A DNA stretch of 14,541 nt. Origin: JAHEJV01 sp964653555. Lineage in GTDB: Bacteria > Myxococcota_A > UBA9160 > SMWR01. The notes below the pieces were generated by a model. That model was not told the origin of the DNA. It searched no databases and saw only the letters and a program-made list of their open reading frames with translations. The translations under genes were made by a program, and so were the position numbers. The stretch covers positions 1 to 14,541 of the forward strand of contig CAZZFT010000121.1 in the NCBI GenBank assembly GCA_964653555.1, in the 5' to 3' direction. Positions 14,357 through 14,541 of the stretch are shown here, in pieces. Within the stretch, counting starts at the first letter, position 1; every line of letters starts with the position of its first letter.

Positions 14357-14444
14357 CGCGGGGGAGCGGTCGCCGGCCGTCAGGGCCCGCCGCTCTGGAG
14401 GGCGACCCGGGCTCAGCCACTCCGCCCTTGCGCTCTCGTGCTCT
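14357..14444. other. Short gap with no recognised feature
   Basis: These 88 bp between the broken frame and the possible gene tail at the right edge show no clear promoter, terminator or repeat beyond general GC richness. Confidence 0.4.
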
Positions 14445-14541
14445 TCATCGCGCTACCGCCCCAGAAGAGCCGTCCACGGGCGATCGCAGGCGAACCGTGA
14501 CCCGACGCGTCGCCCCGTTCGAGGGAAGCTCCACCCGGTTG
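14445..14541 (-). CDS. Possible C-terminal end of a gene entering from the right edge
   Basis: A minus-strand frame is open from the edge to TGA at 14445-14447 and gives 31 residues (containing RRVTVRLRSPVDG). Third positions are mostly G/C and the alternating pattern looks like beta strand. It is too short to assign to a family, and chance cannot be excluded. Confidence 0.3.
   Translation of the reverse strand, partial: NRVELPSNGATRRVTVRLRSPVDGSSGAVAR

Overview
The window is GC-rich chromosomal DNA from a Gram-negative bacterium. It encodes several presumed lipoproteins, an OmpA-family protein, a DUF481-type outer-membrane barrel, MscL and SecA. Codon third positions are strongly G/C in the core genes. 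Gene content and style (stand-alone FHA proteins, a TSP3 calcium repeat in front of an OmpA domain, an M23 peptidase beside secA, DUF481, DUF4197) suggest a deltaproteobacterial or Myxococcota-like lineage. This is an inference from gene content; there is no rRNA or marker tree to confirm it.

Layout. Positions 1-4757, all on the minus strand and read right to left: nadK (NAD kinase), recN, a small FHA protein, an M23 peptidase, then the N-terminal third of secA, which runs off the left edge. nadK and recN overlap, and the FHA and peptidase genes are 10 bp apart. secA has its own sigma70-like promoter. Positions 4777-7217, plus strand: rarA (AAA+ replication-fork ATPase), probably leaderless, then an 88-residue proline-rich protein that ends in an LPKTA sorting signal, then a sortase. 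Positions 7184-12308, minus strand: from the right, a VWA-TSP3-OmpA lipoprotein, a DUF4197 lipoprotein, MscL, a neutral zinc metallopeptidase, a DUF481 outer-membrane protein and a second FHA protein. The FHA gene runs tail-to-tail into the sortase gene with a 34 bp overlap.

Positions 12309-13210 hold no convincing gene. They contain inverted repeats, a 23 bp perfect tandem duplication and a tRNA-3'-end-like sequence. Positions 13211-14356 hold a plus-strand cassette with relaxed codon bias: an XRE-type HTH regulator preceded by a perfect inverted-repeat operator, an overlapping nucleotidyltransferase-fold gene, and a third short reading frame broken by one stop codon. This looks like an accessory toxin-antitoxin-type module. 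A possible gene tail enters from the right edge on the minus strand.

The two most interesting items are the Gram-negative sortase with its adjacent one-gene substrate, and the HTH/nucleotidyltransferase cassette with its operator and surrounding repeats.
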